The notes beneath the pieces are model-generated. The model ran no database searches, had not been told where the DNA came from, and saw nothing but the letters and a program-made list of their open reading frames with translations. A program made the translations under genes and the position numbers. DNA of 64,000 nt, taken from JAGOME01 sp039812375 (GTDB lineage Bacteria; Actinomycetota; Actinomycetes; Actinomycetales; Dermatophilaceae). Below are positions 16,907 to 26,033 of this stretch, in pieces (position 1 is the first letter of the stretch; each line of letters opens with the position of its first letter). The stretch spans positions 1 through 64,000 of the forward strand of contig JBDIAO010000003.1 in NCBI GenBank assembly GCA_039812375.1. The letters run 5' to 3'.

Positions 16907-17698
16907 TCACTTCTCGGGCAGGTTCAGTCCGTTCTCGTAGGCGAAGACGACCGCCTGGACCCGGTCGCGCAGGTGCAGCTTGGCGAGGATGTTCGACACA
17001 TGCGTCTTGATCGTCGCCTCGCCGAGATGCAGCTCCCGGGCGATCTCCGCGTTGGACATCCCCCGCGCGACCAGGGCGAGCACCTCCCGCTCCCGGTCGG
17101 TCAGGTGGGCCAGCTCAGCCTCCTCCCCGGCACTCGACCGGGCGTGAGCTGTCACCTGCGGGGCCCCGCCCACGGACGGTTCTTCCGACGCGGCTGCGTC
17201 GATCGGTCCGGTTGGGCGTGCGCGTGCCGTCATCGCGGCGATGACCCGGCGGGTCACCTCCGGCGCGAGCAGGGCGTGTCCGCGCCCGACCACCCGAACG
17301 GCATCGACGAGTTGTTCCGGTTCGCAGTTCTTCAGCAGGAAGCCACTGGCGCCGGCCGCGAGCCCGTCGAAGAGGTAGTCGTCCCGGTCGAAAGTGGTGA
17401 GGATGACGACTCTCCCCAGGTCCTCGGCGACGATGGCTCGGGTCGCCTCGACGCCGTCCATCACCGGCATCTGCACATCCATCAGGATGACATCCGGTGT
17501 CAGCTCGCGCGCCCGTTCGAGCGCGGCAGCACCGTTGTCCGCCACCCCGACGACGCACAGGTCGTCCTCGACCGAGAGGATCATCGCGAAGCCGGAGCGG
17601 ACGAGCTGCTGGTCGTCGACGATGAGCACCCGCAGCGGCGCGGTGGAGTCGGCGTGCCCGCGCTTCGTGGGGTCGGCGGGCTCAGGGGCCTCAGCCAT
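16907..17698 (-). CDS. NarL/FixJ family response regulator
   Basis: The N-terminal receiver domain has the acidic pair in VLIVDDQQLVRSG, the phospho-acceptor Asp in PDVILMDVQMPVMDGVE, the Thr of VVILTTFD and the Lys of SGFLLKNCEPEQL. The C-terminal LuxR-type helix-turn-helix is LTDREREVLALVARGMSNAEIA...ATIKTHVSNILAKL. A linker of about 60 residues, longer than usual and rich in Ala, Ser and Pro, separates them. ATG 17698 (263 residues) overlaps the kinase gene by 8 nt; GTG 17704 is an alternative. Target genes are unknown. Confidence 0.93.
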   Translation of the reverse strand: MAEAPEPADPTKRGHADSTAPLRVLIVDDQQLVRSGFAMILSVEDDLCVVGVADNGAAALERARELTPDVILMDVQMPVMDGVEATRAIVAEDLGRVVILTTFDRDDYLFDGLAAGASGFLLKNCEPEQLVDAVRVVGRGHALLAPEVTRRVIAAMTARARPTGPIDAAASEEPSVGGAPQVTAHARSSAGEEAELAHLTDREREVLALVARGMSNAEIARELHLGEATIKTHVSNILAKLHLRDRVQAVVFAYENGLNLPEK

Positions 17699-19064
17699 CG
17701 TCACTGCGCACCGGGATCCGCATCCGGACCCGATAGCCGCCGGTGGCGCGAGGGCCGATGTCGACCGCCCCGTTCAGGGATGCAGCCCGCTCCCGGATGC
17801 CGAGCTGCCCGAGCCCGGATCCGGAGGTGCCGCAGCGGGGCCGCCCATCGTCGATGACCTCGACCTCGGCATACGGAGCGGGGGCGTCGGTGACGACGCG
17901 CACGACGAGCCGTGCCGAGCGGGCGGTGGAGTGCCGACTCACATTAGCCAACGCCTCCTGGGCCACCCGATAGAGGGACAACGACTGCGGCTCGGTCAAT
18001 GTCGCCGCCGCACCCGGTGGTGACTCCACGAGGTCATAGGCCACGGTGAGCGCAGACTCGCCGCGCTCTGCCACCAGCGCAGGCAGGTCCCCGACCCCCG
18101 GCTCGGGGGAACGCGACCCGACGCCGATCGACCCGGGAGCCACCGGCTGCGTTCCTTCGAGATCTCGCAGAGTGCCCAGCAGGGCATGCATCTGGCTCAC
18201 TGCCTCCCGGCTCGAGCTCTCGATGTGTCCCAGCGCGACCGAGGCGGCCTCGGGATCCCTGGTCAGGACCCGGCGTGCCGCGCCGGCCTGGATCCCGATG
18301 ACCGACACGTGATGGCCGACCACGTCGTGCAGCTCACGGGCGATCCGGAGCCGCTCGTCCAGGACTGCCCGTGCCTTGAGCGAGTCCGCCTGCTCAGCGA
18401 TCGTCGCCGCCTGTTCGGCGAGCCGAGCCTTTTGCCGAGCCCCCCGCCAGGACACCTGCCCACCGACGACCGCCCCGGCGAAGTAGATGACGTTGACGGC
18501 GACGCTGAGCAACACCGCCGCTGTCACCGGTCCGAAGAGGCCCTGCACCGTCAGAGACCGGGTCTCGCGCAGGATGTCCTGGGCGCCGGAGCCGAGCACC
18601 AACTGCCAGGTGACCCAGAGGAACATGAGCAGGACGATGGCCGAGACGACTGCGAGGGCAGCCCGGCGGCTGCGTGCCCAGGACACCATCGACAGCAGCG
18701 CGACGAAGTAGACGATCTGCAGCGAGACCTGGCTCATGACCGTCGGCATGGTGACCCCGACGACGAACATATGCCCCGCCGCGAGCACCCCGACGCTGAG
18801 CGGGTAGCGCCGACGGGCAACGAGCAGCATCGCCCCGGTGGTCACCGCGAGCCACTGCACCCAACGTGGTGCTGCGGTGTGCTCGAGCACCCCGAGGCTG
18901 CGGCTCAACTCGAGGAAGAACAGCCCGGCCGCATCCATCCCAGCGGCCAGGGCGATGTCGGCGGCGCCGATCTGCGGCGCCGGCCGCACCCAGTCGTCAT
19001 CGAGAGCCCACCAGGCGCGCAGCCGGGCGAGCCCGCCCCGCGGCGACCCTGCGGCAGAGGTCAT
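17691..19064 (-). CDS. NarL-type sensor histidine kinase
   Basis: This 457-residue membrane kinase partners the downstream regulator. Five or six predicted helices occupy residues about 35-205 with no large extracellular domain, so it probably senses through the membrane or from within. The HisKA_3 box is ERLRIARELHDVVGHHVSVIG, with the phosphorylated His in ELHDVVGHH. The HATPase region includes RVAQEALANVSRHS (N box), VIDDGRP and GLGQLGIRERAASLNG (G boxes). The ATG overlaps the serS stop, so expression of this two-component system is tied to seryl-tRNA synthetase. Confidence 0.93.
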   Translation of the reverse strand: MTSAAGSPRGGLARLRAWWALDDDWVRPAPQIGAADIALAAGMDAAGLFFLELSRSLGVLEHTAAPRWVQWLAVTTGAMLLVARRRYPLSVGVLAAGHMFVVGVTMPTVMSQVSLQIVYFVALLSMVSWARSRRAALAVVSAIVLLMFLWVTWQLVLGSGAQDILRETRSLTVQGLFGPVTAAVLLSVAVNVIYFAGAVVGGQVSWRGARQKARLAEQAATIAEQADSLKARAVLDERLRIARELHDVVGHHVSVIGIQAGAARRVLTRDPEAASVALGHIESSSREAVSQMHALLGTLRDLEGTQPVAPGSIGVGSRSPEPGVGDLPALVAERGESALTVAYDLVESPPGAAATLTEPQSLSLYRVAQEALANVSRHSTARSARLVVRVVTDAPAPYAEVEVIDDGRPRCGTSGSGLGQLGIRERAASLNGAVDIGPRATGGYRVRMRIPVRSDDG

Positions 19065-20332
19065 CTGCGCAGCGGGGTGAGGACGTCGAGGCCGACGCCC
19101 GGGCGCAGCGCGTGCGGGACGAGCACCGAACCGTCGGCCCGCTGGTGGTTCTCCAGGAGCGCGACGAGCCAGCGAGTCGTCGCCAAGGTGCCGTTGAGGG
19201 TGGCCGCGACCTCGTTGCCGCTCTCCCCCTTGAACCGGGTGTTCAGCCGCCGAGCCTGGAAGGTGGTGCAGTTGCTCGTCGAGGTGAGCTCGCGGTATCG
19301 CCCTTGGCTGGGAATCCAGGCCTCACAGTCGAACTTGCGAGCTGCGGGGCCACCGAGGTCACCGGCCGCGGTGTCGATGATCCGATAGGGCACCTCGATC
19401 GTGGCGAGCATCTCCTTTTCCAGGTCGAGCAGCCGTCGGTGCTCGGCTCGGGCGTCCCGCGGGTCGCAATAGACGAACATCTCGATCTTGTTGAACTGGT
19501 GCACCCTGATGATGCCCCGGGTGTCCTTGCCGTAGGAGCCGGCCTCGCGCCGATAGCACGTGGACTGCCCGGCGTAGCGGATTGGACCGCCGGAGACGTC
19601 GATGACCTCGTCGGCGTGGTAGCCGGCCAGGGCCACCTCCGAGGTCCCGGTGAGGAAAAGGTCGTCGGCGGGGAGGTGATAGACCTCCTCGAGGTGGTGG
19701 TCGATGAACCCAGCGCCGGCCATGGTCGTCCGATTGACCAGGGTCGGGGTAATCAGCGGGACGAACCCGCGCTCGATCGCCGTGCCCATCGCCAGGGACA
19801 GCAGCGCCATCTCGAGACGGGCCCCGACGCCCTTGAGGAAGTAGAAACGGGCCCCGGCGACCTTGGCCCCGCGGGGCATGTCGATGGCGTCGAGTCCCTC
19901 GGCGAGGTCGAGGTGGTCCTTGGGTTGGAACCCTTCAGCGGCAAAGTCGCGAGGGGTGCCGATCGTCTCCAGGACGGTGTAGTCCTCTTCGCCGCCCGCC
20001 GGCACGCCGTCCTCGACGACGTTGCCGATGCCGGTCATCAGGGCCTGCAGGGCAGTGTCTGCCTGGTCGGCGGCAGCCTGGAGCGCCTTGACCCGCGCGG
20101 CGATGTCCTTGGTGCGGGCGAGCAGGGTCTGCCTCTGAGCACCTTGGGCCCGGGCGATGTCCTTACCGACTACCTTCTGCTCGGCCCGGGCCTGCTCGAA
20201 TGCCGTCAGCGCCGCCCGCCGTCGTGCGTCCGCATCGAGGATGTCGTCGACCACCGACTCCGCCTCGCCCCGGGCACGCTGGCTGGCTCGAACGGCGTCG
20301 GGATCCTCCCGCAGGAGCCGGATGTCGATCAC
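19061..20332 (-). CDS. serS: Seryl-tRNA synthetase
   Basis: SerS charges tRNA-Ser and tRNA-Sec with serine. The 423-residue class II enzyme begins MIDIRLLREDPDAVRASQRARG and has the coiled-coil tRNA-binding arm (residues about 30-105, many Ala, Glu, Arg and Gln), motif 2 YRREAGSYGKDTRGIIRVHQFNKIEMF and motif 3 with NGTLATTRWLVALLENHQ. It starts at GTG 20332, which overlaps the stop of the DinB-like gene (GTGA), and its stop overlaps the histidine-kinase ATG. Such tight packing of an essential synthetase is notable. Confidence 0.96.
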   Translation of the reverse strand: MIDIRLLREDPDAVRASQRARGEAESVVDDILDADARRRAALTAFEQARAEQKVVGKDIARAQGAQRQTLLARTKDIAARVKALQAAADQADTALQALMTGIGNVVEDGVPAGGEEDYTVLETIGTPRDFAAEGFQPKDHLDLAEGLDAIDMPRGAKVAGARFYFLKGVGARLEMALLSLAMGTAIERGFVPLITPTLVNRTTMAGAGFIDHHLEEVYHLPADDLFLTGTSEVALAGYHADEVIDVSGGPIRYAGQSTCYRREAGSYGKDTRGIIRVHQFNKIEMFVYCDPRDARAEHRRLLDLEKEMLATIEVPYRIIDTAAGDLGGPAARKFDCEAWIPSQGRYRELTSTSNCTTFQARRLNTRFKGESGNEVAATLNGTLATTRWLVALLENHQRADGSVLVPHALRPGVGLDVLTPLRR

Positions 20333-20850
20333 TGGGGGAGTCTATCGACGCCCACGTCGTGCAGGTGGTGCGCCATCTCGTGCAGGCCATACCGGGCCAG
20401 GGTGAGCACCGTGAAGACCTTGCCGTCGCCGCGGATCCCCGACCGCTGCCACTGCCCGCCGCTCAGGCCCGCGAGCCGCCCCGCCCAGTCGGCAGCCGCG
20501 ACGCTCAGATCCTCGGCGACCGCAGCGGGTTCCTGACCGGCGTAGTCGTCCTGCACGGCAGCACCCTCGGCGTCCCAGTTGGTGAAGGTCGGGCCGGCCT
20601 GGCCGAGCATGAGGTCGGTGCGGGTGGCGAAGACCCGGCACACGTCCCGCACGTGCGCGGCATACTCCAGCGGCGACCACGTGTCCGGGTCGGGGCGGCT
20701 CCGGGCTCGGGGCCCGGCCATGACATCCGGCCACAGGCTGGCGTATGCCGTGAGCAGGCGGGGAATGTCCTGCTCACCGACTCCGGCAGCATCGACGCCG
20801 CACTGCGGGCAGACCCGCTCGATCGTCCAGGTCCAGTCCTTGGTGTCCAT
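20329..20850 (-). CDS. DinB-like four-helix protein
   Basis: This 173-residue protein resembles the DinB/DUF664-type metal-binding helical bundle family, many members of which are thiol- or mycothiol-dependent enzymes. Conserved-looking features are WTIERVCPQCGVD near the N-terminus, WSPLEYAAHVRDVCRVFATRTDLM with a candidate metal His, and a C-terminal ARYGLHEMAHHLHDVGVD with further His residues. No reaction can be assigned. ATG 20850 is used; the longer upstream frame has no support. It overlaps serS by 4 nt and is the first gene of a run that ends in a two-component system. Confidence 0.72.
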   Translation of the reverse strand: MDTKDWTWTIERVCPQCGVDAAGVGEQDIPRLLTAYASLWPDVMAGPRARSRPDPDTWSPLEYAAHVRDVCRVFATRTDLMLGQAGPTFTNWDAEGAAVQDDYAGQEPAAVAEDLSVAAADWAGRLAGLSGGQWQRSGIRGDGKVFTVLTLARYGLHEMAHHLHDVGVDRLPQ

Positions 20851-20913
20851 GAGACGGACGGTAGCCCTCAGGAGGTGACGAAGGCGTGCTGAGAACTGCG
20901 GTAGCGTCGCACC

Positions 20914-22065
20914 GTGGCAGCGGACTGGAGGGTGTGGGTCGTCGCCGTCCTCGTCCTCGCCGTCGCGGTCATCGTCCTGCTCTTCGTCATCGGCCTGCTC
21001 AAAGAACGTCGGGGAGCCCCGGGCCGACACTCCCCCAAGCGGCCGAGTCGAGACTCCTTCCGGCAAGACAGCGACGCGCCGCAGGCCCCGCGGAAGCGGG
21101 CAGCGGTCGTGGTCAACCCGACGAAGACCGCCGACGTGGCGCACCTGACCGCACAGTTGACGGCCGTCATGGCCGCGCACGGCTGGGACACCCCGCTCGT
21201 CCTGACCACGACACCCGCAGACCCCGGGCCCGGTCAGGCCCGACAGGCGATCGACGCCGGGGTGGACCTGGTCTGCGTCCTCGGTGGCGACGGCACCGTG
21301 CGGCAGGTGGCCGAGGTCCTCGCCGGCGGCAGTGTGCCCCTCGGCCTACTCCCCGGAGGGACCGGGAACCTGTTGGCGCGCAACCTTCAGGTCCCCAAGG
21401 ACTCCCTCGATGCTGCCGTGGAGATCGCCCTGACCGGGCGCAACCTCCACATCGATGTCGGCTGGGTGGTCCTCGACCCGGACACCGCTGCAAGCGACGC
21501 AGCCCCCGACGACGGCGTCGCACCCGAGCCGGACACCGCTCCCGACCCGCCGCAACGGCACGCCTTCCTGGTCATGGCCGGGCTCGGATTCGACGCCGCG
21601 ACCATGGACGACACCCCGGACGAACTCAAGGCCAGGGTGGGCTGGCCGGCCTACATCTCCGGCGGGTTGCGCAACCTACTCGGGCGACGCTTCCACACGA
21701 TCCTGACCGTTGATGACGGTCCGCCACAGCACTTCCGCACCCGCACCGTCGTCGCCGGCAACTGCGGGCGCCTCACCGGAGGCATCACCTTGATGCCAGA
21801 TGCGGCAGTCGACGACGGGCTCCTCGACCTCGTGGTCATCTCTCCGAAGGGACTCGCCGGCTGGGCCGCCGTCGCCGCCCACGTCCTCGCCCAGCGAGCC
21901 TCGAAACACGCCCGCCTGGACCGCTTCCGAGCGAGCACGGCACACGTCACCGTCGACGAGCCGCAAGCGGTGCAGGCCGACGGCGACGTCCTCGGCGAAG
22001 CTGGGAGCATCCTGCTCGAGATCGTCCCCAGGTCGCTGATCGTCCGGGTCTCCTCGATCCCCTGA
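20914..22065 (+). CDS. Membrane-anchored diacylglycerol-kinase-family lipid kinase
   Basis: DagK-family enzymes phosphorylate diacylglycerol, sphingoid bases or related lipids. The 383-residue protein starts with a single transmembrane anchor (residues about 7-28), then a basic linker, then the catalytic domain: VVVNPTKT, the nucleotide-binding VLGGDGTVRQVAEVL, and LGLLPGGTGNLLARNL. The C-terminal domain has AGLGFDAATM and GGITLMPDAAVDDGLLDLVVISP. An acidic insert (residues about 190-208) interrupts the usual spacing. GTG 20914 is the start. It is followed 53 nt later by a patatin gene, suggesting linked lipid turnover. Confidence 0.9.
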   Translation: MAADWRVWVVAVLVLAVAVIVLLFVIGLLKERRGAPGRHSPKRPSRDSFRQDSDAPQAPRKRAAVVVNPTKTADVAHLTAQLTAVMAAHGWDTPLVLTTTPADPGPGQARQAIDAGVDLVCVLGGDGTVRQVAEVLAGGSVPLGLLPGGTGNLLARNLQVPKDSLDAAVEIALTGRNLHIDVGWVVLDPDTAASDAAPDDGVAPEPDTAPDPPQRHAFLVMAGLGFDAATMDDTPDELKARVGWPAYISGGLRNLLGRRFHTILTVDDGPPQHFRTRTVVAGNCGRLTGGITLMPDAAVDDGLLDLVVISPKGLAGWAAVAAHVLAQRASKHARLDRFRASTAHVTVDEPQAVQADGDVLGEAGSILLEIVPRSLIVRVSSIP

Positions 22066-22118
22066 CCGATCCCGAGCCGCTCGGCCCGAATCGGCCGGGG
22101 GGCTCCTACCCTGTCCTT

Positions 22119-23063
22119 ATGGGACTGCGAGTGGCCGTGGCGCTGGGTGCCGGCGGCGCGCGAGGCTACGCCCACATCGGCGTCCTCGACGTCATCGCCG
22201 AACGGGGACACGAGGTCGTGACCATCGCAGGGACCTCCATGGGTGCCCTCGTCGGTGGGATGGCTGCTGCCGGCAAGCTGCCGGCATACACCGACTGGGC
22301 CCGGAGCCTGACCCAGACCCAGGTGCTCCGCCTGCTCGACCCGACGATCTCCGGGGCGGGCGCGATCCGAGGCGAGCGAGTGATCAGCAAGGTCCGCGAA
22401 ATCCTCGACGGCGCCCGCATCGAGGAGTGCGCCATCCCGTTCACCGCGGTCGCCACCGACCTCAACAACCGGCGTGAGGTGTGGTTCCAGCACGGACCGG
22501 TGGTCACCGCGATCCGGGCCTCAATCGCCATCCCGAGTGTCATCACCCCGGTCGTCGTCGGTGGTCGACTCCTCGTCGACGGCGGTCTGATGAACCCGGT
22601 CCCGATCACCCCGACTGCGGCGACCCTGTCCGACCTCGTCGTCGCCGTGTCGCTGCAAGGCCGGGAGCGCCACGGGCCGGTTGCTGACACCCCGCACGAG
22701 CCCGCCACCCCGGTGCGGACTCCACACGAGGCGACGACCGGCACCTGGCGCTCGCTGGCCTCCCGTCTGTCCACCCTGCGCGATGAGTTGCTGCCTGACG
22801 AGGAGGAGCCGGAACGCCTCCAAGACGATCCGTGGCGCTATCACCAGGCTCCCAAGGACGTGACCACCGCGGACGTCTTCAACCGCTCGTTCGACACGAT
22901 GGCGGCGCTGATCACCCGCTACCGGTTGGCGAGCAGCCCACCTGACGTCCTCGTCCACATCCCGGTGGACAGCTGCCGGACGATGGAGTTCCACCGGGCC
23001 GCCGAGATGATCGCGCTCGGCCGAGATCTGGCCCGCAAGGCGTTCGATGCCGCCGGCTACTGA
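22119..23063 (+). CDS. Patatin-like phospholipase (RssA/YchK type)
   Basis: Patatin-like enzymes hydrolyse acyl esters with a Ser-Asp dyad. The 314-residue protein shows the oxyanion-hole motif GAGGARGYAHIGVLDVI at the N-terminus, the nucleophile in GTSMGALVGG (Ser near residue 42), and the Asp in LLVDGGLMNPVP. No signal peptide is visible, so it is probably cytoplasmic or membrane-associated. A Pro/Glu-rich insert (residues about 185-245) precedes the C-terminal helices. The last codons and stop are duplicated as a 17-bp tandem repeat. Confidence 0.9.
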   Translation: MGLRVAVALGAGGARGYAHIGVLDVIAERGHEVVTIAGTSMGALVGGMAAAGKLPAYTDWARSLTQTQVLRLLDPTISGAGAIRGERVISKVREILDGARIEECAIPFTAVATDLNNRREVWFQHGPVVTAIRASIAIPSVITPVVVGGRLLVDGGLMNPVPITPTAATLSDLVVAVSLQGRERHGPVADTPHEPATPVRTPHEATTGTWRSLASRLSTLRDELLPDEEEPERLQDDPWRYHQAPKDVTTADVFNRSFDTMAALITRYRLASSPPDVLVHIPVDSCRTMEFHRAAEMIALGRDLARKAFDAAGY

Positions 23064-23082
23064 CCGCCGCCGGCTACTGACC
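23049..23082. repeat. 17-bp tandem duplication spanning a stop codon
   Basis: GCCGCCGGCTACTGACC occurs at 23049-23065 and again at 23066-23082. The first copy encodes the last residues and TGA stop of the patatin gene; the second repeats them just downstream. Confidence 0.9.
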
Positions 23083-23122
23083 GCTGACAGCGCCGATCCT
23101 GGTCCGCAGCCGACGAGACCGG

Positions 23123-23899
23123 TCAGCGACCCGTCCAGCGAGGAGCCCGTCCCTCGGCGAAGGCAGCCGACCCCTCCCGGGCATCCGCGGAGTCAACCAG
23201 AGCGTCGTATGCCGGGAAGACCCCCGAGCGCATCGTCGCGAAGTCCGCGGTGGCGTCATCGTGCAGCCCGCGCATGGCCTGTTTGACCGCAGCCACCGAC
23301 AGGGGCGCCATCGACGCGATTCGCTCCGCGAGCTCGAGGCTGGCCGCCATGAGCTGGTCGGGCGGGACGACTCGATTGACCAGACCCCATCGGGCCGCCT
23401 CCTGGGCATCGATGAGTCGACCGGTCAACAACATCTCCATGGCGACGGCATACGGGACCCGGCGGGGCAGCCGGATGAGCCCACCGGAGTCGGCGATGAG
23501 CCCGAGCGAGGCCTCGGTCAGGCCCATCCGGGCACCGTCGGCGGCGACGATGAGGTCGGCAGCCAAGGCCAGCTCGAAGCCGCCACCGACAGCCATCCCG
23601 TTGACCGCCGCGATGACGGGCTTGTCGAGTTCGAGTTCGGTGAGGCCCGCGAACCCGCCCGGGCCGTGGTCCGCGTCCGGCGCCTCTCCGGCAGCAGCTG
23701 CTTTGAGGTCCCAGCCGGCACTGAAGAAGCGCTGACCAGCACCGGTGACGATGCCGACCCGCAGGGCGGGGTCGTCCCGCAGTCGGGTGAAGGCGGCATA
23801 CATCTCCCGGCTCGTCGCCACGTCGATGGCGTTGGCCTTGGGCCGGTCGAGAGTGACGACGAGGACCTCACCATGCACGTACGTCTGCACCTCAGACAT
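23123..23899 (-). CDS. caiD: Crotonobetainyl-CoA hydratase-like enoyl-CoA hydratase (CaiD-like)
   Basis: CaiD reversibly hydrates crotonobetainyl-CoA to L-carnitinyl-CoA. The 258-residue crotonase closely follows E. coli CaiD as I recall it: LDRPKANAID, FFSAGWDLKAAA.GEAPDAD, GPGGFAGLTEL, DKPVIAAVNG, GGGFELALAAD, DSGG..RLP, RWGLVNRVV and a final AFAEGRAPRWTGR. The oxyanion-hole residues lie in FSAGWDL and MAVGGGFELA, and a catalytic-type Glu in LTEASLGLI. ATG 23899 has AGGAGGAG upstream. It overlaps the acyl-CoA ligase gene by 8 nt and ends the large minus-strand catabolic run. The presence of carnitine dehydrogenase in the cluster backs the carnitine assignment. Confidence 0.85.
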   Translation of the reverse strand: MSEVQTYVHGEVLVVTLDRPKANAIDVATSREMYAAFTRLRDDPALRVGIVTGAGQRFFSAGWDLKAAAAGEAPDADHGPGGFAGLTELELDKPVIAAVNGMAVGGGFELALAADLIVAADGARMGLTEASLGLIADSGGLIRLPRRVPYAVAMEMLLTGRLIDAQEAARWGLVNRVVPPDQLMAASLELAERIASMAPLSVAAVKQAMRGLHDDATADFATMRSGVFPAYDALVDSADAREGSAAFAEGRAPRWTGR

Positions 23900-26033
23900 G
23901 GACGGCTCCTCCTGGCTCGGCGATATCCGCCAACTCGACGACATCGCCGGACTCCACGATGAGTTCCGGCTCCCGGGCAGCGCTCACGGGGGCGGCGACG
24001 AGGACGACATCGACGGCGACGACCCCATGTCCATCCGGGAGGACCAGAATCGGATTGACCTCGACCTCGGCCAGGTCCGGGGAGCGCTCCAGTCCGGAGG
24101 CGAGCGCCAGCACGGCGCCGACGAGCGCGTCGACGTCCCCGGCGGGCCGGCCGCGGTAGCCACGCAGCACCGGTGCCAGGCGCAGCTGGGACAAGGCGTC
24201 CCGCACGTCCGCACCGTGCAGTGATCCGACGAGGGTGACCACGTCGGACTCCAGCTCGGTGGTCACTCCACCGGCACCGACGGTGACCACCGTGCCGTGC
24301 CCCTCGTCCTTGCGGACCCCGACGAGGATCTCGGCTACCCCGACCGGCGCCATCTCCTCGACGAGGACCTGCGGATGCAGGTGGGCCATGGCCCGCGCGG
24401 CGGAGGCCACCGCCTCCGGGGTGTACAGGTCGAGGGCCACGCCACCGACGTCGGACTTGTGCAGCAGGGCAGCTGCCGTCTTGACGACGACGGGCAGCCG
24501 CATGCTCCCCGCGAGCTGCGCTGCATCCTCGATCGCGGCGACACCCCGCCGCGGGCTGGGGATCCCGGCAGCCGCCAGCCAGGCATAGCCGTCCGCGGTG
24601 GGCAAGCCGGCACCGGAGTGCTGAGTCGGTCGGTGGGCGGCCTTGGTTCCCCGGTCGAGGACGGCCCGTCGGCCCTGGGTGGCAGCGACGACGGTGCACA
24701 CCGCCGCCAGTCCCTCCCTGATGCCTCGTAGCGGCGCCACCCCCTGCTCCAACAGCCGCGCCGCCGTGACCGGCGACAGACTCTCCCCGATCGAGGCGAG
24801 CACCGCCGAGGGGCCGGTGTGCGCCTGCGCGGCCGAGCACCAGGCCGAAAGGGTGGCCTCCCAGGCCGCGGGGTCGCAGCGGTCGGCCCGCGGCTCGTCG
24901 AGGACGAGGATCCGCAGCGCGGCATCGACCTGAGCGACGCCGTCGAACAAGCGTCGTAGCGTGTCCTCCTGCCCCCAGGCGTACGTGTGGTAGTCGAGCG
25001 GGTTGTCCACGGTGACCCGGTCGCCGAGGACCTCGCCGATCCGGTCTCGATCTGCGACGCTGAGCTCGGGCATGGCGATCCCGGTGGCCTCCGCCACGTC
25101 GGCGACCAGGGCGGCTTCTCCGCCGCTGCAGCTCGCCGACACGATGCTCGCCTCGGGCAGCTCCGGCACGACGTGCGCCAGGACCAGCGCCTCGAGGAGC
25201 TGGGACACGTCGTCCACCTCGGCGAACCCGCACCTGCGCAGCACGGCCGCCGCCACCGCGCTGTCCCCGGCGAGCGAGCCGGTGTGAGTGGCATTGGCGC
25301 GCGCGCCCTGCCGGCTGCGCCCGGTCCGGAGCACGATGACCGGCTTGCCCGCTGCTGCCGCACGCTGCGCCACCGGTAGCAGTTCGGGCAGGGGCGGGAC
25401 CTGCTCCATGTGCACCCCGACCGCACTCACGCGCGGGGAGTCGACCATGGCGCCGATCACCTCGGCCAGGGTCGTGACCGCCTGGTTGCCCATCGAGAAC
25501 ACCGCAGCCACGGGCAGGCCCCGTTGCTGCATGGTCAGGTTGAGCGCGATGTTGCCGCTCTGAGTCACAAACGCCACACCGGACCCCTCGACGCGTCCTC
25601 CACCCTGCTGGTCCGGCCACAGCGCAGCCCCGGTGACGTAGTCGATGACTCCCATGCAGTTGGGGCCGATGACCGGCATCACGCCTGCCGCGACCCGCAG
25701 CCGCTGCTGACGGGCCCGGCCTAGCTCGCCGGTCTCCCCAAACCCCGAGGCGTGACAGACCGCACCGCCGCACCCCCGTGCCGACAGCTGCTCGACGACG
25801 TCGATGGTCGCCTCAGCCGCGACGCCGATGAACGCGGCGTCCGGCACCCCGGGCAGATCGGCGACACTGCGATATGCCTTCAGCCCGCCGACCTGCTCCC
25901 GGGTGGGGTGGACCGGCCACAGCTCACCGGCATACCCCAGGAGAGCGCACTGCCTGATGACCCCCTCAGCCGCGGCCCCGCCGACCACCGCGATACTCCG
26001 GGGATCGAGCAGTCGGCCCAGAGAGGATGTCAT
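23892..26033 (-). CDS. ADP-forming acyl-CoA ligase (acetate-CoA ligase family)
   Basis: ADP-forming acyl-CoA synthetases make acyl-CoA through a phospho-His intermediate. This 713-residue protein fuses the two usual parts: an N-terminal CoA-binding and ligase section (LLDPRSIAVVGGAA, VIGPNCMGVIDY, VAFVTQSGNIALNL, and the candidate His in ANATHTGSLAGD) and a C-terminal ATP-grasp section (GIPSPRRGVA, PVVVKTAAALLHKSDVGGVALDL, EVNPILVLPDG). In this cluster it could activate gamma-butyrobetaine, crotonobetaine or carnitine, the job done by AMP-forming CaiC in enterobacteria; that is inference. ATG 26033 overlaps the acyl-CoA dehydrogenase stop and its own stop overlaps caiD. Confidence 0.85.
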   Translation of the reverse strand: MTSSLGRLLDPRSIAVVGGAAAEGVIRQCALLGYAGELWPVHPTREQVGGLKAYRSVADLPGVPDAAFIGVAAEATIDVVEQLSARGCGGAVCHASGFGETGELGRARQQRLRVAAGVMPVIGPNCMGVIDYVTGAALWPDQQGGGRVEGSGVAFVTQSGNIALNLTMQQRGLPVAAVFSMGNQAVTTLAEVIGAMVDSPRVSAVGVHMEQVPPLPELLPVAQRAAAAGKPVIVLRTGRSRQGARANATHTGSLAGDSAVAAAVLRRCGFAEVDDVSQLLEALVLAHVVPELPEASIVSASCSGGEAALVADVAEATGIAMPELSVADRDRIGEVLGDRVTVDNPLDYHTYAWGQEDTLRRLFDGVAQVDAALRILVLDEPRADRCDPAAWEATLSAWCSAAQAHTGPSAVLASIGESLSPVTAARLLEQGVAPLRGIREGLAAVCTVVAATQGRRAVLDRGTKAAHRPTQHSGAGLPTADGYAWLAAAGIPSPRRGVAAIEDAAQLAGSMRLPVVVKTAAALLHKSDVGGVALDLYTPEAVASAARAMAHLHPQVLVEEMAPVGVAEILVGVRKDEGHGTVVTVGAGGVTTELESDVVTLVGSLHGADVRDALSQLRLAPVLRGYRGRPAGDVDALVGAVLALASGLERSPDLAEVEVNPILVLPDGHGVVAVDVVLVAAPVSAAREPELIVESGDVVELADIAEPGGAVHV

